64,000 nucleotides of DNA from Boudabousia liubingyangii. Lineage in GTDB: Bacteria; Actinomycetota; Actinomycetes; Actinomycetales; Actinomycetaceae. The notes under the pieces are model-generated. The model saw only the letters and a program-made list of their open reading frames with translations. It had not been told where the DNA came from and made no database searches. Positions 36,289-45,709 of the stretch are shown piece by piece. The stretch lies in NCBI RefSeq assembly GCF_001907245.1, contig NZ_MQSU01000003.1:124001-188000 (forward strand), read 5' to 3'. Positions within the stretch are counted from its first letter, which is position 1; each line of letters starts with the position of its first letter. A program made the position numbers and the translations under genes.

Positions 36289-37229
36289 GTCTAGCTTCCC
36301 AACCGTTACTGATCATCGCGGGAGCCGGTTTAATCGGCTCTGCCTTAGCCGACCATGCCGAAGCGCAAGGATGGCAGGTACGAATCCTGCGCCGCAGCGA
36401 TCAACCGGATGGGAACATCACTAAGGATCAGCATGGTCGCCAGACGGCCACTTGGAACCCCAGTGCTGGCCAGATTGACCTGTCGGTAATCGCTGGCGCA
36501 CAAGCGATCGCCTGTTTTAATGGGGCGGCCATCGCTCCCCAGCCTTGGACTGCAAGCCGGAAAGAACTGCTGGCAACCTCGCGCCTAGCCTCCACCAAAG
36601 TACTGGCAAAGGCCATTGCGGCCCTGCCGGAATCGCAACGACCCGAGGTTTTCCTTTCTGGATCGGCGATCGGCTATTACGGTAGTCAAGGGGATCGGCT
36701 TTTAGGTGAGGATGCGGTGCCCGGTTTTGGTTTCCTAGCGCAACTTTGTGAGCGTTGGGAAGCGGCAGCAGAACCTGCGCAGGCTGCAGGAGTGCGCGTG
36801 GTAAATCCTAGGACCGGTTTGGTGATTTCTAATCGTGGCGGGATTGGCCAGATGCTTGATCAGCTCTACCGGCATGCCTTGGGTGCCCGACTGGGTGATG
36901 GGCAGCAATGGCAGGTCTACATTTCCCTACGTGATGCGGTGGCTTCGATTTGGCATGTTCTGAATCGGGAGGATTTTGTGGGGCCCTTCAATATGGTTTG
37001 TCCTGAACCTATTCGTAATGCGAACCTGCATCAGTTCTGCCGTGGTTTCTACTCCCTGCCTAATCCTTGGGTAGCGCCAAAGTTTGCTTTGAAACTATTG
37101 GGACAGATGGGGGAGGAACTACTTTTGGCTTCCCAGCGTGTGGTTCCCACAGCACTATTGGAATCCGGTTTCGAATTTCAAGATTTAACTGTGCCGCAGG
37201 CATGGGAGCACGAATTTGGCGAAAAATAA
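36285..37229 (+). CDS. TIGR01777-family epimerase/NAD-dependent sugar dehydratase-like protein
   Basis: A 314-aa protein with a Rossmann nucleotide-binding start (IIAGAGLIGSALADHAEAQG), the CFNGAAIAPQPWT segment, SGSAIGYYGSQG, and a C-terminal DUF1731-like portion (SQRVVPTALLESGFEFQ). These are YfcH-type short-chain proteins of unknown substrate. The GTG overlaps the deacetylase stop by four bases (GTGA). Confidence 0.85.
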   Translation: MSLASQPLLIIAGAGLIGSALADHAEAQGWQVRILRRSDQPDGNITKDQHGRQTATWNPSAGQIDLSVIAGAQAIACFNGAAIAPQPWTASRKELLATSRLASTKVLAKAIAALPESQRPEVFLSGSAIGYYGSQGDRLLGEDAVPGFGFLAQLCERWEAAAEPAQAAGVRVVNPRTGLVISNRGGIGQMLDQLYRHALGARLGDGQQWQVYISLRDAVASIWHVLNREDFVGPFNMVCPEPIRNANLHQFCRGFYSLPNPWVAPKFALKLLGQMGEELLLASQRVVPTALLESGFEFQDLTVPQAWEHEFGEK

Positions 37230-37364
37230 CCGCTAAATCTGAACTCTGTAAACCGAAAAGTTTAGAAAACGCATCTGGTTTGAGCAGAATGGAAAGTAAA
37301 GCTATTAGTTTTGAGCAATAAGTGGTGTGTTTTATTGCACGACCGTTGGATTTGCTAAAACCCC

Positions 37365-37370
37365 TACTAT
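37365..37370 (+). promoter_or_regulatory. Probable -10 box of the met operon
   Basis: TACTAT matches five of six consensus bases. It would start the transcript about 15 bases before the riboswitch. The -35 is unclear (TTGCAC at 37335-37340 is too far). Confidence 0.4.
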
Positions 37371-37392
37371 CCAGTTAACTTAATTTCACTAG

Positions 37393-37483
37393 CCCATCTA
37401 GAGCAGCAGAGAGACTTGGCTCAATGAAGCTGCAGCAACCCCCGAACCCTCGGTGTGGGTGCTACCGCCAAGAACGATGGAGG
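37393..37483 (+). promoter_or_regulatory. SAM-clan (S-box-like) riboswitch controlling metNIQ
   Basis: The leader contains the conserved SAM-I-type core in order: ATCTAGAG, a GCAGC/GCTGC helix enclosing GACTTGGCTCAATGAA, then GCAACC and GGTGCTA. The closing helix P1 pairs CCATC (37394-37398) with GATGG (37476-37480). The Shine-Dalgarno GGAGG (37479-37483) shares its first two bases with the P1 3' strand, so ligand binding should hide it and stop metN translation. The fourth helix of typical S-boxes is missing or very short. Confidence 0.75.
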
Positions 37484-37488
37484 TAAGA

Positions 37489-38526
37489 ATGACCAACCAG
37501 CAATCACAGGAGCCTGCTAAGGGCGCCGCGATTGAACTACGCAACGTCACTAAGGTCTATAAAACCCAAAATAAGGGGACCGAAGTGCACGCTCTGCGTG
37601 GGGTAGACCTGACTGTCGGCCGTGGTGAAATCCACGGCATCGTCGGACAATCAGGTGCTGGTAAGTCCACCCTGATCCGTTGCCTAACCGGCCTCGAAGA
37701 ACCCACTGATGGTGAAATCGAAGTCAACGGCAAGTCCATGATCGGACAGGGACAGAAAGATCTACGCCGTTCGCGCACCGGCATTGGCATGGTCTTCCAG
37801 CATGCCAACCTACTCGATTCTCGGACGGTTGCCGCTAACGTCGCGTACCCGTTAAAGCTAGCCAAACTACCGAAGGCTGAAATCAAGCGTCGCGTCGAAG
37901 ACCTACTCGAAACTGTGGGCCTATCGGACCGCGCTACCTCGTACCCCTCGGAACTATCAGGCGGCCAGAAACAGCGCGTCGGTATTGCCCGCGCTCTAGC
38001 TGACTACCCGCCCGTGCTGCTCTGCGATGAGCCGACCTCGGCCCTAGACGGCGAAACCACCCGCCAGATCCTTGACCTACTATGCGAACTGCGCAGCAAG
38101 CTCAAGGTCACCATCGTGATCATTACCCACGAAATGTCTGTAGTGCGCGAAATCTGTGACAGTGTCAGCCTGCTAGATGCCGGCCGCATCATTCAAAGTG
38201 GACCGCTAGAGCAGGTCGCTGCGGACGTGCGCGGACAGCTAGCCAACGAACTAGTGCCCTTCCCGTCCCTAGAAGCTAAAGACCTGAACCTAGAACGCGA
38301 CTCGCTTCTAGACCTACGTTTCACCTCCACCCCCGGTAACCCCACCGGTTCAAAGGTGCTGGGCCTAGCCTCCCAGCTGGGTGGCGACGTCGCGGCCGGA
38401 CGATTTGAAACCATCGGCACCACCCAGCTAGGCCGCCTAGCTGTCACCGTGGAACGCGCAAAGGTAAAAGACGCCATTACTGCTTTTGAACAAGAAGGCA
38501 TCGTGGCACAGGAGGTCTACCTCTAA
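37489..38526 (+). CDS. metN: Methionine ABC transporter ATPase MetN
   Basis: A 345-aa ATPase for D/L-methionine import. Walker A is GQSGAGKST (near residue 54), signature LSGGQKQR, Walker B LLCDEPTSALD, and switch His in THEMSVV. Residues 270-345 form the NIL domain, which in E. coli MetN binds methionine and inhibits transport when the cell is replete. The ATG at 37489 follows GGAGG that lies in the riboswitch. It overlaps metI by one base (TAATG). Confidence 0.95.
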   Translation: MTNQQSQEPAKGAAIELRNVTKVYKTQNKGTEVHALRGVDLTVGRGEIHGIVGQSGAGKSTLIRCLTGLEEPTDGEIEVNGKSMIGQGQKDLRRSRTGIGMVFQHANLLDSRTVAANVAYPLKLAKLPKAEIKRRVEDLLETVGLSDRATSYPSELSGGQKQRVGIARALADYPPVLLCDEPTSALDGETTRQILDLLCELRSKLKVTIVIITHEMSVVREICDSVSLLDAGRIIQSGPLEQVAADVRGQLANELVPFPSLEAKDLNLERDSLLDLRFTSTPGNPTGSKVLGLASQLGGDVAAGRFETIGTTQLGRLAVTVERAKVKDAITAFEQEGIVAQEVYL

Positions 38527-39233
38527 TGCTAAGCAACCTACTTCCGCTAGTGAACGACCCGAACCAGGGCCGCTGGCTCTACCACCCGGCCATCGTGAAG
38601 AACTTCTGGCCGGCCGTTTGGGAAACCCTAGAAATGACCTTTGTGTCCACTGCGCTTACCGTCCTGATCGGTTTGCCGCTGGGTTTGGCACTGGTGGCCA
38701 CCTCGAAGGGGCACCTGTTCGCTTCTAAGACGGTAAACAATGTCTTGGCCGTGATTGTAAACATCGGCCGTTCCATTCCCTTCCTGATTCTGGCCGTGGC
38801 AGTCATGCCACTGACTAGGTTACTTTCCGGATCCACCATCGGCTGGAAAGCCACCGTCATCCCCTTGACGATCGCTGCCGTCCCCTATTTCGCGCGCCTA
38901 GTGGAAACCAACGTACTGGGTGTTGACCAAGGCAAAATTGAGGCCGCCCAAATGATGGGTGCCTCCCGAATGCGAATCCTGCTGGACGTCCTCGTCAGGG
39001 AAGCCGCCGGACCGCTAGTCCAGTCAATCACCGTGCTGACGGTGACGATCATCGGCTACGGTGCCATGGCGGGCGCGCTAGGCGCTGGTGGTTTAGGTCA
39101 GATGGCCATGAACTACGGCTACAACCGCTGGGAAACTGACGTCATGGTCGTAACCACGATCGCGATTGTCATCATCGTCCAAGGCGTCCAGATGATTGGC
39201 GACATGCTCAGCCGGCGTGTAGATCACCGCTAA
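38526..39233 (+). CDS. metI: Methionine ABC transporter permease MetI
   Basis: A 235-aa permease with five hydrophobic segments. The EAA loop reads IEAAQMMGASRMRILLDVLVREA, and the C-terminal GYGAMAGALGAGGLGQMAMNYGYNRW is a MetI hallmark. AGGAGG stands just before the metN stop, so translation is coupled. Confidence 0.95.
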   Translation: MLSNLLPLVNDPNQGRWLYHPAIVKNFWPAVWETLEMTFVSTALTVLIGLPLGLALVATSKGHLFASKTVNNVLAVIVNIGRSIPFLILAVAVMPLTRLLSGSTIGWKATVIPLTIAAVPYFARLVETNVLGVDQGKIEAAQMMGASRMRILLDVLVREAAGPLVQSITVLTVTIIGYGAMAGALGAGGLGQMAMNYGYNRWETDVMVVTTIAIVIIVQGVQMIGDMLSRRVDHR

Positions 39234-39395
39234 GCCCGAATCTACCGCCGGAGTTAAACCAAAAACTTTAAACCCTGAGGCGACCTATACCTCAGACGGG
39301 CTCACACCACATCCGTCACCCATCAAAACAACCACTAACAACTAAAGACTTCTGATTAGCACCAAGTGCACAGAACAAAAAAGAAAGAGAATAAA

Positions 39396-40229
39396 ATGCG
39401 TAAGTTCAACAAGGCTCTAGTAGTTCCCGCCGTTGCCCTGGCCCTAACCCTAGGCGCCTGCTCCAGCAGCACCGAACAGAAGGCTGAAACCAAGTCCGCT
39501 GACGGCAAGGAACTAACCACCGTCGTCGTGGGTGCTTCCCCCGTTCCCCACGCCAAGATCCTAGAATACATTCAGGAAAACCTGGCTGAAAAGAACGGCC
39601 TAAAGCTAGAAATCAAAACCTTCGATGACTACATCCTGCCCAACGAAGCACTAGCTTCCAAGGAACTAGACGCCAACTACTTCCAGACCGTTCCTTACTT
39701 GAAGACCCAGAGCGAAAAGCGCGGCTACAAGTTTGAAGCTGGTAAGGGCGTCCACCTAGAGCCCCTAGCGGTTTACTCCAAGAAGCTAAAGGCTGTGGAA
39801 GAACTACCTGAGGGTGGCAAGATCGGCATCATCTCTGACCCCACCAATCAGGAACGCGCCCTACGTCTACTAGCCCAGGCTAAGCTCGTGGAAATCCCTG
39901 CCTCCGGTGAAGTTAACGTCAACACTGTAAAGAAGCTAAAGAACTTCGAATTCGCCGAGGTCGCTGGCCCGCAGCTAGCTCGCTCCCTAGACGACGTTGA
40001 CCTAGGCGTACTAAACGGTAACTTCGCTCAGGAAGCTGGCCTAGCTCCTAAGAAGGACGGCCTGCTAGTGGAAGCCACCGAAAACAACCCCGCCTCCAAC
40101 CTACTTGTATGGCGCGAAGGCGACAACAACCCCGGCGTGCAGAAGCTAGAAGAGCTACTACACTCCCAGGAAGTCAAGGACTACATCGAAAAGACCTGGG
40201 ACGACGGTTCAGTTATCCCGACCTTCTGA
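39396..40229 (+). CDS. metQ: Methionine-binding lipoprotein MetQ
   Basis: A 277-aa precursor. The signal ends in lipobox LGAC about residue 22. The NlpA-type receptor follows (GASPVPHAKILEYI, FDDYILPNEAL, LDANYFQTVPYL). The ATG at 39396 (MRKFNK) is preceded by AAAGAGA. The gene lies 160 bases after metI, enough for a separate promoter, and uses almost only CTA for leucine. The product delivers methionine to MetNI on the outer face of the membrane. Confidence 0.95.
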   Translation: MRKFNKALVVPAVALALTLGACSSSTEQKAETKSADGKELTTVVVGASPVPHAKILEYIQENLAEKNGLKLEIKTFDDYILPNEALASKELDANYFQTVPYLKTQSEKRGYKFEAGKGVHLEPLAVYSKKLKAVEELPEGGKIGIISDPTNQERALRLLAQAKLVEIPASGEVNVNTVKKLKNFEFAEVAGPQLARSLDDVDLGVLNGNFAQEAGLAPKKDGLLVEATENNPASNLLVWREGDNNPGVQKLEELLHSQEVKDYIEKTWDDGSVIPTF

Positions 40230-40341
40230 TTCGCAGTTGAGTAACTAAAACTTAGGCAAGTTACTCAAAACCTCAATCCGCTAAACCAGTCGCCCTTTTA
40301 ACAGTCATTCGGGGCCGCCGGTGAAGCACGGGTAGATGTTC

Positions 40342-40380
40342 GTTTGGGCCCTAACCGGGTAATCCGGTCGGGGCCCAAAC
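40342..40380. terminator. Hairpin after metQ
   Basis: GTTTGGGCCC / GGGCCCAAAC (40342-40351, 40371-40380) with an inner ACCGG/CCGGT stem. There is no long T tract. The outer arms resemble the hairpin after upp at 41.5 kb. Confidence 0.6.
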
Positions 40381-40504
40381 ACTATTTGAAAACTGTTGTC
40401 ATGCCACACGTGTGCCATTGCAGAATCAAAAACATGCTTGTTTCTGGCTGGTTGGTAGCTTTTGTGTCGGGGTGCGATTTTGAGTAACTGGCTTAATCGC
40501 AACA

Positions 40505-40536
40505 AAAATCCCGTGTTATCGCTGATAACACGGGAT
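40505..40536 (-). terminator. Terminator of tRNA-Ser
   Basis: On the minus strand ATCCCGTGTTATC pairs with GATAACACGGGAT around a three-base loop, followed by TTTTTG. It lies right behind the tRNA. Confidence 0.88.
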
Positions 40537-40539
40537 CAC

Positions 40540-40629
40540 TGGCGGAAGCGGAGGGATTTGAACCCCCGGAGGCTGTGACACCTCACAACATTTCGAGTGT
40601 TGCACCTTCGGCCGCTCGGACACGCTTCC
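40540..40629 (-). tRNA. tRNA-Ser (CGA)
   Basis: Class II tRNA with acceptor GGAAGCG/CGCTTCC, discriminator G and an encoded CCA. The anticodon loop CTCGAAA gives CGA. A long variable arm (GTGAGGTGTCAC region) marks it as serine. Confidence 0.95.
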
Positions 40630-40805
40630 TTAGGCCAATATCCTACCAAATATGCCGAATTATCCACAAACGCTATAAACGCGATACCTGTCACCGGGAC
40701 GATAGTGATAGGCAGCCCACTAAGAGAATGGGTGGTTTTTTACAAAGTGCCAAAAATATGACTCTGAACCTAGCGCTTGAAACAAAATCGCGATACCTTT
40801 AAGTC

Positions 40806-41444
40806 ATGCGTTTGATTGAAGTAAACCACCCCCTCGTTGACCACAAGCTCACCACTCTACGTCGGAAGGAAACCCCCTCTGCGGTCTTCCGCCAACTAGT
40901 CGATGAGCTAGTCACCCTACTAGCCTACGAAGCTACCCGAGAAATCAATGTTGAAGACGTCAACATCGTGACCCCCGTAGCTCACACCACCGGAAAGCGC
41001 CTAGCCGAACCCCGTCCGATCGTGGTTCCCATCCTGCGCGCCGGCCTAGGCATGCTAGACGGCATGACCCGCCTCCTACCCACCGCTTCCGTGGGCTTCC
41101 TAGGCATGAAGCGTGACGAAGTCACCCTAGAGATCGACACCTACGCGAACCGCCTACCTGAAGACCTCTCAGGTCGTCAGTGCTTCGTGGTAGACCCCAT
41201 GCTGGCCACCGGTCACACCCTAATCGACGCCATTAACTTCCTACTAGACAAGGGCGCTAAAGACGTCACCTGCGTGTGCATCCTGGCCGCCCCCGAAGGC
41301 CTCAAGACCCTAGAAGAAGCCGTTGGCCACCGCGCTAACGTCACCGTAGTGGTCGCCGCCGTAGACGAAAAGCTAAACGAAAATGCTTACATCGTCCCCG
41401 GCCTAGGTGACGCTGGTGACCGCCTATACGGGATCGTCGACTAA
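40806..41444 (+). CDS. upp: Uracil phosphoribosyltransferase
   Basis: Salvages uracil with PRPP to UMP. The 212-aa protein has [14 protein letters not shown], the PRPP motif [12 protein letters not shown] near residue 130, and the uracil-binding [12 protein letters not shown] near the C-terminus. There is no Shine-Dalgarno; TACCTT (40794-40799) six bases before the ATG suggests a leaderless transcript. Leucine is mostly CTA. Confidence 0.96.
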   Translation: MRLIEVNHPLVDHKLTTLRRKETPSAVFRQLVDELVTLLAYEATREINVEDVNIVTPVAHTTGKRLAEPRPIVVPILRAGLGMLDGMTRLLPTASVGFLGMKRDEVTLEIDTYANRLPEDLSGRQCFVVDPMLATGHTLIDAINFLLDKGAKDVTCVCILAAPEGLKTLEEAVGHRANVTVVVAAVDEKLNENAYIVPGLGDAGDRLYGIVD

Positions 41445-41504
41445 GCGTCAAGATCGCGCAAACCTACGCTCAAAAACTAGGTAAGCGCTAACCCAATACC
41501 AATA

Positions 41505-41552
41505 GTTTGGGCCCCGTGAAAGATCAATCATGATCTGCCACGGGGCCCAAAC
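41505..41552. terminator. Terminator between upp and the BCCT gene
   Basis: GTTTGGGCCCCGTG / CACGGGGCCCAAAC is a perfect 14-bp stem (41505-41518, 41539-41552) with an inner GATCA/TGATC stem. It separates two convergent genes. Confidence 0.85.
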
Positions 41553-41595
41553 AATTTCTAAAGCATAAAAACCGGAAAGGTAGAATCAGCTAACC

Positions 41596-43671
41596 TCAGG
41601 CCGGCGCAGCCTCAGTCGCGGCCGGGTCCGTCAACAATCGTGAACACGACTCATAACGACGGGACGCATCCTGGGCAACCTGATCGGCCGTCAACCACAT
41701 GAGGTCGTAGTTCTGTGCACCCGGAATCCGGCCACCCGGCAGGGGTTCACCCTCCACGTTCACCACTACCTGTGCCTGGAAATACAAGTCACGAGTCGGC
41801 TCTGAACGCAGTACGAAAGACGGCACCGCGATTTCGGTAGGCACCACCGTGTAGGTGAAGATTCGACGATCCTCACCACGCAGGGGAGCGCGCAACTGAA
41901 CCGTATGGCTACTTTCCGTGCCACCCGCAAAACCGGCCACCACAGCAGTTTCAACCCGCGACTTAATGCCCTGCTTCTCTAGGGCCTTACTGACCTGCAG
42001 CAGGGCCGGCTGAGCCTCATTAAGCATGAAGTTATCGCAAACCTGAGCGTCCGGGTAAGCCGTAGCACGCGAAATACTCTGCGACCAAGTCAAGCCCAGT
42101 TCTGCCAGCGGATCGGCAGGGGCTTCCTCGGCAACCTCGGAAAGCGGATCAACGTCCGTCTGGAAAGTCCGCACCAAAGCAAACATCAACAGGTAAAGCA
42201 CAAACGCAAAGGGCAAACCCATAACGATTGTGGCTGACTGCAGGGCCGGAATCCCACCCACCAGCAGCATCGAAATCGTCAGCAGGCCAGTTACCGCCGC
42301 CCAATAGATGCGCGACCAAGCCGGGCCGTCCACGTTCGCGTCCGTGATCTTAGCGGTAAAGTTCGCCATCACTAGGGCCGCCGAATCCGCACTGGTTACG
42401 TAAAGTAGCAAACCAATCAAGGACGCTAAGCCAGCCACGAAGGTTGCCCCCGGGTAGGCGGTCAGCAGGTCATAGAAGGCGCGCTCGGGATGATCAATCG
42501 CCAACTGGCCGAACTCGTGGTCACCATCAATCACGCGGGCCAAAGCGGAGTTACCAAAGATACTCACCCAACCCAGGACGAAGATAAAGGGAACGCTCAG
42601 CGTGCCCGCGACGTACTGACGCAGCGTACGACCCCTAGAAATGCGCGCCAAGAAGAGGCCCACGAAAGGTGCCCACGCAATCCACCAAGCCCAGAAGAAC
42701 AGCGTCCAAGCGTTCATCCAGTCGGTGGGATCCGTATAGGCATAAGTATCAAGTGTCAGTCCCGGCAGGCTGGACAGGTAGTCACCAATATTCATCACGA
42801 GGGCGTTCAGCAAGAAACGCGCCTTACCCGTTACGAACACGTAGAAGACTAGGAAGATCGCCAGTCCCACATTCAGTTCAGAAAGGCGCTTAATGCCCTT
42901 GTCCACGCCCGAAACCGCGCTGACAGTAGCGACGATAACCGCAATGGAAACTAGGGCAATCTGTGAAGACATGCGTACCGGCAAGCCGAACAGTAGGTAC
43001 AGGCCGTAGTTCAACTGAACCACGCCAATCCCTAGCGAGGTGGCCACACCGAAGATCGTGCCTAGCATCGCAGCCACTTCCACCGTGTCACCCAAACGGC
43101 CATGAATACGGCGACCTAATAGGGGAGCCAGGGCCGAACGAATCGACAGGGGCAGGTGGAAACGGTAAGCGAAATAGCCAAAAGCTAAACCCATTAGGGC
43201 GTAGATAGCCCAGCCGGTAATGCCATAGTGGAACAGGGTCAGAACTACCGCGTTACGGGCAGCCTGGGCCGCCTGGAGGGGGTCGGTGCCGGGGGCGGCA
43301 CCACCCGGGCCGGTAGGTGGCTCATAGAACTGGCTGACCGGTTCGGCCACAGAGAAGAAGAGCAGGTCCACACCAATGCCGGCAGCAAACAGCATTGAAG
43401 CCCAAGCGTAAGAGCCGAACTGTGGTTTGGAATCGTCCTCGCCTAGGCGACGCTTACCGTATTCGGAAAGGCCCACCCAGATCATAAACACTAGGACGAT
43501 CGCAGCAGTGAGCACATAGAACCAGCCCATGGTGCCGGCGACATGGCTGACTACCGCACCTAGGGCGGTGGCGGCACCAGTGGGGGAAATAATCGCCCAT
43601 CCGGCAATCAGGAAGATGATTACCGAACTGGTCACGAACACGGGCCAGTTAACTGCTGTGGGTCTCTTCAT
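41596..43671 (-). CDS. BCCT-family transporter (BetT-like) with C-terminal cytoplasmic domain
   Basis: A 691-aa secondary transporter for choline, betaine or carnitine. Twelve hydrophobic segments lie within residues 8-500. The BCCT signature WTLFFWAWWIAWAPFVGLFL stands near residue 320, including the tryptophan cage. A 180-residue cytoplasmic domain follows, as in BetT, where it regulates activity by osmotic state. The ATG at 43671 has AAGG upstream. No betaine-synthesis gene is adjacent, so substrate and role in osmoprotection are inferred. Confidence 0.9.
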   Translation of the reverse strand: MKRPTAVNWPVFVTSSVIIFLIAGWAIISPTGAATALGAVVSHVAGTMGWFYVLTAAIVLVFMIWVGLSEYGKRRLGEDDSKPQFGSYAWASMLFAAGIGVDLLFFSVAEPVSQFYEPPTGPGGAAPGTDPLQAAQAARNAVVLTLFHYGITGWAIYALMGLAFGYFAYRFHLPLSIRSALAPLLGRRIHGRLGDTVEVAAMLGTIFGVATSLGIGVVQLNYGLYLLFGLPVRMSSQIALVSIAVIVATVSAVSGVDKGIKRLSELNVGLAIFLVFYVFVTGKARFLLNALVMNIGDYLSSLPGLTLDTYAYTDPTDWMNAWTLFFWAWWIAWAPFVGLFLARISRGRTLRQYVAGTLSVPFIFVLGWVSIFGNSALARVIDGDHEFGQLAIDHPERAFYDLLTAYPGATFVAGLASLIGLLLYVTSADSAALVMANFTAKITDANVDGPAWSRIYWAAVTGLLTISMLLVGGIPALQSATIVMGLPFAFVLYLLMFALVRTFQTDVDPLSEVAEEAPADPLAELGLTWSQSISRATAYPDAQVCDNFMLNEAQPALLQVSKALEKQGIKSRVETAVVAGFAGGTESSHTVQLRAPLRGEDRRIFTYTVVPTEIAVPSFVLRSEPTRDLYFQAQVVVNVEGEPLPGGRIPGAQNYDLMWLTADQVAQDASRRYESCSRLLTDPAATEAAPA

Positions 43672-43833
43672 AGGAACTAACCTTACCGGAGTGCCCCTAA
43701 AAGGCCTTCACTTACGCGCGGGGAAGCATAAACGCTTCACGAGGGTGCACGAAGAGTATCTCCACTAGGCAACAAGACTTTCCTTAGCGGCATGAACCCC
43801 TTTTAAGCTGGGATTGCTGGCAGGGGTGACGGA

Positions 43834-44775
43834 TTAGTCTTCGACCTTCGCCGGGATCTGCTGGCGGGACCAAGCCGCAAAAATAGAGCCGGAAACATTG
43901 TGCCAAACTGAGAAGATAGCACCCGCTACGGCGGCCTCGGGGGACGGCACGAAAGCCTTCGCCAAACCCGAAGCCAGACCCGAGTTCTGCATACCCACCT
44001 CGACGGTCAAAGCAGAACGGTCACGACGGGACAGTCCCGTAGCCCAACCAACTAGCTCGCCTAGGGTCATGCCAATCAGATTATGAATCACCACGGCCGC
44101 GAAGATTAGCGGGCCAACTGACCATAGGGAAGCAGCCGAACCGGCCACCACGGAACCAAGCACGATCGCAATCGTCAAAGCAGAAGCCACAGGAAGGATC
44201 GGTTCGATCTTCTTTACCAGCTGGGGCAACAGGGCCCGCAGGGTAGAACCGGCTAGGACCGGCAGTAGGACTACCTTGGTAATCGACCAAACCATGGCCC
44301 AGAAGCCAACCTTAATGTGAGTGCCTGCCAGAAGCAGTACCCACATGGGCGTCAAAATGGGGGACAGCAGCGTCGAAACGGTAGTCATAGAAACCGAAAG
44401 CGCCACGTTTGAGCGAGCCAAGTAAGCGACCACGTTAGAGGCGGTACCGCCCGGGCAAGAACCGACCATAATCACGCCAATGGCCAGTGCAGGGGGCAGG
44501 TTCAACATACTGGCCACAGCCCAGCCAGCCAATGGCATGGCAATAAACTGAGTCAGCACCCCAATGGTCAGGGCCTTTGGGTGCTCCAAAACCGTCAGCA
44601 GGGCGCGCGGGCGTACTGTCAGACCCATGCCGAACATGATGACGCCCAAGAGCGGCAGAATATAGGGTGAAACGGGGGAGTAAACGGCGGGCACCAGCCA
44701 GCCTAAGGCTCCGGCAAAGACTACCAGTAGCGGGAAACCTAGGGCGGACACCAAAGGGTTGGGCTTTTTGCTCAT
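43834..44775 (-). CDS. Bile acid:sodium symporter (BASS) family transporter
   Basis: A 313-aa protein with nine to ten hydrophobic segments. GSCPGGTASNVVAYLARSNV near residue 105 and EVGMQNSGLASGLA near 265 are the two crossed-helix sodium sites of BASS proteins. Bacterial members carry pantoate, keto acids or bile acids; the substrate here is unknown. The ribosome site is weak. The gene is not overlapping its neighbours and is probably single. Confidence 0.85.
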   Translation of the reverse strand: MSKKPNPLVSALGFPLLVVFAGALGWLVPAVYSPVSPYILPLLGVIMFGMGLTVRPRALLTVLEHPKALTIGVLTQFIAMPLAGWAVASMLNLPPALAIGVIMVGSCPGGTASNVVAYLARSNVALSVSMTTVSTLLSPILTPMWVLLLAGTHIKVGFWAMVWSITKVVLLPVLAGSTLRALLPQLVKKIEPILPVASALTIAIVLGSVVAGSAASLWSVGPLIFAAVVIHNLIGMTLGELVGWATGLSRRDRSALTVEVGMQNSGLASGLAKAFVPSPEAAVAGAIFSVWHNVSGSIFAAWSRQQIPAKVED

Positions 44776-44854
44776 AAACGTCTTTCTGCGATGAGGTTAA
44801 ATCAGGCAAAGAGAATAGCACTAAAAGATTTTCAGAATCTTATAGTTGGGGGAT

Positions 44855-44880
44855 TTTTTAAGCAGTATCACGCTTAAAAA
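44855..44880. repeat. AT-rich inverted repeat between BASS and LytR_C genes
   Basis: TTTTTAAGC / GCTTAAAAA (44855-44863, 44872-44880), a 9-bp perfect stem. It may terminate the LytR_C gene, though no T tract follows on that strand. Confidence 0.45.
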
Positions 44881-44913
44881 TTCGACTGCTCAAAGTGGGG
44901 CAGTTGGGGAACC

Positions 44914-45600
44914 TTACTTAGCTGGGGTCGCGGCCGGGCTAGGTGTGCCCGGGGTTCCTTCGGGGCTTTGCTTCTGCTTGAGCTGTTCGTTCTCTTGGGC
45001 CACAAAATCCGGGTCGATCGGGGCGCAGGCTTCAGGCACCTGCAACTTCCGGTCATTGGCTAGGTTCTTGTATTCCTCTGCGGTTAGGACCTTTTCGTAA
45101 CCGTCACCAATGAGAAGTTCTAGGGTTTCGGGATCCCCAAAGTTGGTGGGGATTAGTTCCACACTGCTGCCGGGAATCAAGGTGGCCAGGGAGTATGCCT
45201 GCCGCACGGCGTGGACCGAGGCGCGGATCTTACCGGCGTTATCGACGGTCAAAGAGGAGTTGCCAACCTTGCCGACCTTCACGCCCAGGGCTTTAAGAGC
45301 GTCCGCGGTGGTGTTTGCCAAACCGCGAGTCTCAGTCGCGTTAAGGACATTGACCTTAATTGCCGAGGGCGGTGCGGGCGTTTCCCCCTTCGGGATACAG
45401 GGGGCCTGGTAGTAGGTGGGCTCATAGGGCTTGTGTTTGAAAGCCGGATCAATGGGGGCTTTTAGTAGGCCGCCAGTGATGAGCAAGCTGATGACTAAAA
45501 CTAGGGAAAGGAACCCAATAATGGACAGGTAGGTAGCTGACCGGGTGCGAGCTAAGCGCTCCCGGTAAATTTCGCGTGGGGTTAAATCCTTTTTAGTCAC
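44914..45600 (-). CDS. LytR C-terminal-domain protein, membrane-anchored
   Basis: A 228-aa protein. A basic cytoplasmic start is followed by one transmembrane segment (about 24-45), then an extracellular LytR_C domain (about 78-165; IKVNVLNATETRGLANTTADAL). A Gln/Pro/Thr-rich tail ends the protein. LytR_C domains accompany wall-polymer ligases of the LCP family; no LCP catalytic domain is present here. The GTG at 45600 lacks a Shine-Dalgarno but has TAACCT (45608-45613) seven bases upstream, compatible with a leaderless mRNA. It is divergent from the PAP2 gene. Confidence 0.8.
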   Translation of the reverse strand: MTKKDLTPREIYRERLARTRSATYLSIIGFLSLVLVISLLITGGLLKAPIDPAFKHKPYEPTYYQAPCIPKGETPAPPSAIKVNVLNATETRGLANTTADALKALGVKVGKVGNSSLTVDNAGKIRASVHAVRQAYSLATLIPGSSVELIPTNFGDPETLELLIGDGYEKVLTAEEYKNLANDRKLQVPEACAPIDPDFVAQENEQLKQKQSPEGTPGTPSPAATPAK

Positions 45601-45709
45601 AAGGTTTAGGTTACTTCATTTCGGGGATTTTTGGGAGCAGAATGTGGGTCTGCCCGCTTGGGGGACCTGCTTCGCGCGTTTTTTGTTTGCCTAAGATAGG
45701 GTTATAGCT

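Larger units (their letters stand above)
40230..40539. other. Intergenic region after metQ
   Basis: About 310 bases holding two hairpins (40342-40380 and 40508-40536). I see no gene; a small reverse frame covering the first hairpin lacks coding character. Confidence 0.6.
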
